A model generated the notes under the pieces. It worked only from the letters and a program-made list of their open reading frames with translations, was not told the DNA's origin and did no database searches. Below, piece by piece: positions 31,677 to 36,258 of a stretch of 36,258 nucleotides of DNA. The stretch is from an uncultured Fibrobacter sp. (GTDB lineage Bacteria > Fibrobacterota > Fibrobacteria > Fibrobacterales > Fibrobacteraceae), in the NCBI GenBank assembly GCA_946407235.1, contig CAMJNF010000008.1:1-36258 (forward strand), read 5' to 3'. Within the stretch, counting starts at the first letter, position 1, and each line of letters opens with the position of its first letter. The translations under genes and the position numbers were made by a program.

Positions 31677-33590
31677 CTACTTCTTTTTGCCAAAGAACTT
31701 TAAGGCAGCAGGGTGCTTGGGATTCATCTTCAGCAAATTCCTGTAAGACTTGCGAGCTTCCTTTTTCATGCCCAGCGCATCCTGGATTGCGGCCAAGTGT
31801 TCCCAGAACACATCATCACGGCTCATCTTCTTGTGGTCAATCAGCTGCATGGCCTGATACGCTTCGTCAAAACGTCCCAAGCGGTACAAGCCCCAAGCTT
31901 TGGAATCCAAATACGCGTCTTTGCCTTCGCCATCCTTTTCAAGCGCGAGCGCTTCAAGCACAAGCTTATAACCTTTCTCGAGTTCGGCTGCGGAACGGTT
32001 CATCTCAATGAGCGAATAGCCATAATAATTCAGAGTCGAAGCACGTTCATGCGGGTTAAAATCGTTCAGCTTGATTAGCGTTTCGAAATGGCGGAAAGAT
32101 TCGTCATAGCGTTTGAGGCGTTCCAAGTTCATGGCCATGGAAAGGCGCACTCGGCTATACGAAGAATCCTTGGCAAAGAAAATTTCAAGCATCTTCTGCG
32201 CTCTGGTACGGTTATCAACCGCACGGGCGCTCTTCGCGGAATCAGAACGCAAATCTTTTTCAAGTTCCAAAGCCTCACCGATGAGCGCTCTCGAATAAAT
32301 ATCCAGAACCTGCAGATACTTGATCATCGCCTCGTTTTTCATCTGCACGAGATTTGTAGAATCCACAACGCCTGGGAGCGGTTTCCAAGTTTCCCAGAAA
32401 TGCATGAGCGAATCAAGCAACGGGAACGCCTTGTCGAATTTATCGGCAAGCGCATATACGGATGCAAGCAGCATTCGAGTATCGCCGTTGCTCACGGAAT
32501 CCGATTTTTCGGCATACTTAATGGCCTGACTGTAATTTTGTTCGCTCGCAAAAATATTCACGAGCCCAAGATAGGCGCGATTTGCATATTTCGGTTGGCC
32601 CTGCAATTTATCTACAGAAGCGAGCAAATGTACTTTCGCGCTGTCGCGCATGTCCATATCATATTCGTACTGGCCGATAAAGCACAAAACCGCAGGCGTA
32701 CGCACGCCATCTTCATAATACTTCTTTCGGGCGAACGCATAGGCACTGTCTCCCGGCATCGCAGAAAGCACCATAATCGTCATCTCTTCATCTTCGGGCT
32801 TCGCGCTTGTGAGCGTATCCGCAATGGCGATCGCTTCCTTAAACCGCTTCATCGCCATGAGTCCGCGCATTTTCTGCAAGAGCAACTGCTTATCGCCAGT
32901 GGCATCATGAGCCTTCCCGAAAAGATCTACGACCGCAGAATCACGCCCCATATCCAACAACAGCGAAAGCTGACGCTGGAACAAAGTCGAGATGTAATTG
33001 ACTTTCGGCAAAAGCAAGTCATAAATACGGACAAGTTCCTTTTCATCGCGGACCGCTTCGAGGAAGAGGCTGTAATCGTAAAGAAGTCCCATGTCCTGAT
33101 AGCGCGAGGAATCAAGGCCGAGCACAAAGTACTTCCGGCAAGAATCCGTTTCGCCCGCTTTCACATAAAGGCGAGCAAGTAAAGCATACTGAGCCGCCGT
33201 GCGTTTACCCCTGAGTTTCGAAGCCTTTTTCGCTTCAACGAGGGCAAGCGAATCTTCGCCTGCAGCAACCAGACGTTCGGCAACACCAAAGCCCAAATAA
33301 CGGCTTGTCGGGTCCGCCTTGTATGCCTGTTTCCAGAAGAAATCAGCCTGGCGCTGTTCGCCACGCATTTCCATGTTTTTCGCAAGGAAGAAAAATTCGT
33401 GTGCAGCTTCAAGGTCCACTTCGACCTTGGGCTTTTCTTGCTTTTCCTCCACAACCTTCTGGATAATTGCAGAGTCCACAGCAGTCAATGTTGGGGAATC
33501 AGCTACAGTCTTTTTCGCAGGAGCGGAACTACAGGCGCAAAAAGCGGCCATACCCAAAGAAAGCACCCATGAAAAAAAGACATGACGCAT
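31677..33590 (-). CDS. TPR-repeat lipoprotein
   Basis: I use the ATG at 33590, which has a GGGAG site 6 nt upstream. The frame extends 10 codons further but would overlap the PASTA gene. The signal (MRHVFFSWVLSLGMAAFCAC) gives an acylated Cys20. The 637-residue protein is almost all helix pairs of TPR type: AHEFFFLAKNMEMRGEQRQADFFWKQAYKAD near 60-90, AQYALLARLYVKAGETDSCRKYF near 130-152, several in the middle, and a last one, EHLAAIQDALGMKKEARKSYRNLLKMNP. TPR lipoproteins usually act as scaffolds for envelope complexes. It lies between the PASTA gene and the LolB-like gene with short gaps, so all three are likely co-transcribed. Confidence 0.85.
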   Translation of the reverse strand: MRHVFFSWVLSLGMAAFCACSSAPAKKTVADSPTLTAVDSAIIQKVVEEKQEKPKVEVDLEAAHEFFFLAKNMEMRGEQRQADFFWKQAYKADPTSRYLGFGVAERLVAAGEDSLALVEAKKASKLRGKRTAAQYALLARLYVKAGETDSCRKYFVLGLDSSRYQDMGLLYDYSLFLEAVRDEKELVRIYDLLLPKVNYISTLFQRQLSLLLDMGRDSAVVDLFGKAHDATGDKQLLLQKMRGLMAMKRFKEAIAIADTLTSAKPEDEEMTIMVLSAMPGDSAYAFARKKYYEDGVRTPAVLCFIGQYEYDMDMRDSAKVHLLASVDKLQGQPKYANRAYLGLVNIFASEQNYSQAIKYAEKSDSVSNGDTRMLLASVYALADKFDKAFPLLDSLMHFWETWKPLPGVVDSTNLVQMKNEAMIKYLQVLDIYSRALIGEALELEKDLRSDSAKSARAVDNRTRAQKMLEIFFAKDSSYSRVRLSMAMNLERLKRYDESFRHFETLIKLNDFNPHERASTLNYYGYSLIEMNRSAAELEKGYKLVLEALALEKDGEGKDAYLDSKAWGLYRLGRFDEAYQAMQLIDHKKMSRDDVFWEHLAAIQDALGMKKEARKSYRNLLKMNPKHPAALKFFGKKK

Positions 33591-33609
33591 CAAAAACTCC
33601 CTAAAAAAA

Positions 33610-34371
33610 CTAGTCGGCAATAATAAAGTTCACACGCGTACCCGGCTTTAGATAGTCTCCATATTTCGGGGACGTTTCAATAACGGAACCGGGACGAGCG
33701 CCATCTTCGCTCTTTTGACGTTTGACGGACCCCACCTTGAAACCAAGCCTATCCATTTGCGGATAAACTTCGTCCATGAGGATTCCTTCGAAATTGGGGA
33801 GCAATATTCTACCTGTCGTCATGCCAGCAGAAATCACGACCTTCACCGTATCGCCAACACGAACAGTATCGCCTGCAAGCGGAATCGTGCGAATCACGGC
33901 GCCACGAGGAATACTTTGGTGAGCACCTCTGACAATTTCGCCCTGAACAAGACCTGCACGGGCAAGCGAAATATCGGCTTGCTTTTGGCTCTTGCCACGC
34001 AAATCCGGAATAATCACCTTACGGAGCCCGAGGCTCTTGGTGAGTTTTACTGTGCGACCGATCTTTGCGGTACGCCCCGCTTTGGGCATTTGCACAAGCA
34101 CCATGCCAGCCGGCACTTGAGAACTGTAACGGCCTTCCTTTATCCATTCGTACTTGAAGCCAGCTTCCGTCAATGCGGTTTCCGCGGCTTTTTCAGAAAG
34201 ACCTTCAAGATTCGGCACTTTGCCTGTACTCGCGAAAGCCCCTGCAAATGCAGGCATCAAAAGCTTATCGACCATAAAGACAAGCGCAATTACAACAACA
34301 ACCCAAATGACAAAAGCCTTGAAAATTGCAGTTTTTCGTACCTTGTTCCAAAGCGACTTTATTTTATTCAT
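33610..34371 (-). CDS. Membrane-anchored protein with three PASTA domains
   Basis: From the ATG at 34371 (the frame also contains an upstream TTG at 34392 that I reject) the protein is 253 residues: a short cytoplasmic start, one membrane segment (FVIWVVVVIALVFMVDKLLMP), then three PASTA repeats: VPNLEGLSEKAAETALTEAG, IIPDLRGKSQKQADISLARAG and LLPNFEGILMDEVYPQMDRLG. PASTA domains bind peptidoglycan fragments and are usually fused to Ser/Thr kinases or penicillin-binding proteins; here there is no kinase or transpeptidase domain. A cell-wall sensing or anchoring role is inferred. It follows the Crp/Fnr gene by 17 bp. Confidence 0.9.
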   Translation of the reverse strand: MNKIKSLWNKVRKTAIFKAFVIWVVVVIALVFMVDKLLMPAFAGAFASTGKVPNLEGLSEKAAETALTEAGFKYEWIKEGRYSSQVPAGMVLVQMPKAGRTAKIGRTVKLTKSLGLRKVIIPDLRGKSQKQADISLARAGLVQGEIVRGAHQSIPRGAVIRTIPLAGDTVRVGDTVKVVISAGMTTGRILLPNFEGILMDEVYPQMDRLGFKVGSVKRQKSEDGARPGSVIETSPKYGDYLKPGTRVNFIIAD

Positions 34372-34388
34372 AACAATTCTTTTTAGAA

Positions 34389-35099
34389 TCAACCTTTAGT
34401 TGCTTTTTCCTGAAGCATGTCTTCGTCAAAAATGACGATATCCTTGCCGGTCATAGCAATGGCGTTTGTTCTCACCAACAAGGAGCAAATGCGGCTAACC
34501 GTTTCACGAGTCGTTCCAGACATGTCAGCGAGCTGTTGCTGCGTCGGGCGATTGTGGATAACAGTCACCATGTTTCCGTTGTCCGTATGGATGCGGACAC
34601 CGCGTTCCTGCATCAAGTTGAGGAGCGTCCCTGCTACGCGGCCAGAAACAGACATGGTCGAAAGGGAACCGATCTGCTTGTTTGCCTTGCGGAGCCTCTT
34701 GCAAAGTTCGCTCATGAGAGCCATTGCAATTTCGGGAGTCTTGCGAATCAAGCTGAGGAAAGATTCACGGTGAATGACAAGCAAAGTCGCATCAGTCACC
34801 GTGCGGACGGAGGCAGACCGGGGTTCGCCGTCGATAAGCGACATTTCCCCGAAAAAGTCTCCACGTTCAAGGAAAGACAAAATGGTTTCACGACCGTCGA
34901 TGCCCGTCATGTAGACTTGCACGGATCCAGTGGCGATTAAGTACAAAGCCTGCACAGAATCGTCACCTTCCAAGACCACAGTCTCATCACGATTGAGGTT
35001 TTTTACGACCACCAAGTTGGCAATCAAACCTAACTGTTCTTCATTGAGCTCCGAGAAGAGTTCAACTCCCTTCAATAAATCAACTGCGGATGTATCCAT
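34389..35099 (-). CDS. Crp/Fnr-family transcriptional regulator
   Basis: 236 residues. The N-terminal cyclic-nucleotide-binding beta-roll (about 10-125) has the CRP-type pocket FGEMSLIDGEPRSASVRT with the Glu and Arg that contact the cyclic nucleotide phosphate. The C-terminal winged helix (about 150-228) carries RPTQQQLADMSGTTRETVSRICSLL, with the recognition helix RETVSR as in Crp. There are no N-terminal cysteines of the Fnr iron-sulfur type, so a nucleotide or similar ligand is more likely than oxygen sensing. A GGGGAAAG ribosome site stands before the ATG. It is 23 bp after purA and 17 bp before the PASTA gene; its targets are unknown. Confidence 0.93.
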   Translation of the reverse strand: MDTSAVDLLKGVELFSELNEEQLGLIANLVVVKNLNRDETVVLEGDDSVQALYLIATGSVQVYMTGIDGRETILSFLERGDFFGEMSLIDGEPRSASVRTVTDATLLVIHRESFLSLIRKTPEIAMALMSELCKRLRKANKQIGSLSTMSVSGRVAGTLLNLMQERGVRIHTDNGNMVTVIHNRPTQQQLADMSGTTRETVSRICSLLVRTNAIAMTGKDIVIFDEDMLQEKATKG

Positions 35100-35122
35100 T
35101 TTACTTTCCCCTTTTTTTTGTT

Positions 35123-36258
35123 TTAGTCGAGATCTACGACGATACTCTGGTCGCGCTTGGCACCGATAGAAACCATGCCAATTTTCACGCCCACGAGTTC
35201 CGCCATGCGATACAAGTACTTCTTGGCGTTTTCCGGAAGTTCATCGAACTTGCGGCACTTGCTCGTATCGCACTTCCAACCCGGCATTTCTTCGTAGACC
35301 GGCGTGCAACGGCCGACCTTGGACAGCTGGTTCGGAATGAGATCGAGCTTTTCGCCATCGCACATGTAGTGCGTGCAAATCTTGATGGTGTCGAACGTGT
35401 CGAGCACGTCGAGCTTGGTGATAGCAAGGTGAGTGAGACCATTCACAACCGTAGCCTTGCGGACAACCGGAGCGTCGAACCAACCGCAGCGGCGGTTACG
35501 ACCAGTCGTTGCACCGAATTCGTTACCGATATTGCGGAGCTTGTCGCCCGTTTCGTCCAAAAGTTCCGTCGGGAACGGACCGTTACCAACGCGGGTGGTG
35601 TAAGCCTTCACGACACCGACAACCTGGTCGATCGTCGTAGGACCGATACCTGCACCGCAGCTTGCGTAACCGGCAACAGTGTTGCTGGAGGTCACGAACG
35701 GGTAAGTACCCTGGTCCACGTCGAGGATTGTGCCCTGGGCACCTTCGAACACAAGGCGCTTGCCTTCCTTCACGGCCTTGTAGAGCATTTCGCTTACGTC
35801 GGCAACGAACGGCTTAATCTTCTGGCCGAGTTCGAGGTAGTCCTTGATGACCACTTCCGGGTCGATTTCCGGGACATCGTACATCACCTTGAATTCTTCG
35901 TTGTGGACCTTGGCCATGGCTTCGACGCGCGGACGGAGTTCACGTTCGTCCATGAGGTCACCCACGCGCACGCCAATGCGGTTCACCTTGTCGCTGTAGC
36001 ACGGGCCGATACCGCGGCCAGTCGTTCCGATAGCAGCCTTGCCAGCCTTCTTTTCCTTGGCCTTGTCCAAGGTAGAATGGTACGGGAGCACGACGTGTGC
36101 GTTGTTAGCGATGAACAGACGACCTTCCGGGTTGATGCCCTTCGTGTGGAGGTCTGCAATTTCGTTCAATGTCTGGATTGGGTCAAGCACGACACCGTTA
36201 CCAATGACGCAAATCTTGTCCGGGTGCATAATACCCGAGGGAATCAAGTGGAAGACGA
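35123..36258 (-). CDS. purA: Adenylosuccinate synthetase, N-terminus cut by window edge
   Basis: Makes adenylosuccinate from IMP, aspartate and GTP, the first committed step to AMP. Visible motifs include HLIPSGI at the very edge, IGTTGRGIGP (IMP binding), FEGAQGTILDVDQGTYPFVTSS, GNEFGATTGRNRRCGWFD and TKLDVLD. The frame is open to base 36258 in front of the LIPSGI segment. By comparison with Escherichia coli PurA (432 residues) about 50-55 N-terminal residues with the GDEGKGK phosphate loop are outside the window. The C-terminus (KRDQSIVVDLD) is complete. It is the first visible gene of the purA-crp-PASTA-TPR-lipoprotein run. Confidence 0.97.
   Translation of the reverse strand, partial: VFHLIPSGIMHPDKICVIGNGVVLDPIQTLNEIADLHTKGINPEGRLFIANNAHVVLPYHSTLDKAKEKKAGKAAIGTTGRGIGPCYSDKVNRIGVRVGDLMDERELRPRVEAMAKVHNEEFKVMYDVPEIDPEVVIKDYLELGQKIKPFVADVSEMLYKAVKEGKRLVFEGAQGTILDVDQGTYPFVTSSNTVAGYASCGAGIGPTTIDQVVGVVKAYTTRVGNGPFPTELLDETGDKLRNIGNEFGATTGRNRRCGWFDAPVVRKATVVNGLTHLAITKLDVLDTFDTIKICTHYMCDGEKLDLIPNQLSKVGRCTPVYEEMPGWKCDTSKCRKFDELPENAKKYLYRMAELVGVKIGMVSIGAKRDQSIVVDLD

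Overview
The window is a stretch of bacterial chromosome that most resembles Fibrobacter (phylum Fibrobacterota). The pointers are a TIGR02147-type regulator overlapping a lipoprotein gene (a pairing from a family expanded in Fibrobacter), a secreted protein with a type IX secretion (T9SS) tail, a CE2-like acetyl esterase, many lipoproteins with Gram-negative lipoboxes, and housekeeping genes with clear orthologues (dxs, ispA, lepB, dinG, purA). Both window edges cut a gene: dxs lacks its C-terminus and purA its N-terminus. Every gene is on the minus strand except a two-gene island at 27639-30804.

Layout in window order (transcription runs right to left unless stated). 1-2494: dxs and ispA, the isoprenoid precursor pair, with TAA directly followed by ATG. 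2524-2665: a structured RNA with its own promoter that I read as a candidate 6S RNA. 2743-5222: lipoprotein and TIGR02147 regulator overlapping by 4 bp. 5337-7052: GGDEF diguanylate cyclase and a small lipoprotein. 7119-8168: CE2-like esterase. 8417-12886: an AT-rich operon of a very large subtilisin-like protease with a CBM3-like N-terminal domain, a lipoprotein and a small secreted protein. 13132-15027: helicase-associated-domain protein. 15200-15751: secreted hypothetical.

15924-27329: seven tightly packed genes that look like one operon: a T9SS-exported M6-like protein whose zinc site is destroyed, a SUMF1-fold protein, an NlpE-like lipoprotein, a LytTR response regulator, signal peptidase I, an Ig-like (Big_5) lipoprotein and a DnaQ-DinG exonuclease-helicase. 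Upstream is a strong sigma70-type promoter (27517-27489), a palindrome just after the predicted start site (27481-27468), and a 25-codon leader ORF with a strong Shine-Dalgarno that stops 2 nt before the first gene. Most of this operon concerns the cell envelope and protein export.

27639-30804 (plus strand): an AT-rich ATPase plus HNH nuclease pair with an 8-bp overlap, arranged like the Septu (PtuA-PtuB) anti-phage systems and apparently inserted between two minus-strand operons. 30897-36258: purA, a Crp/Fnr regulator, a three-PASTA membrane protein, a TPR lipoprotein and a LolB/DUF4292-like lipoprotein, closely spaced.

Intergenic spaces hold small dispersed palindromic repeats ending in ATGAC and purine-rich short tandem repeats (GTAGGAA, GACGAGA). 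I saw no tRNA, rRNA, CRISPR array, transposase or integrase.
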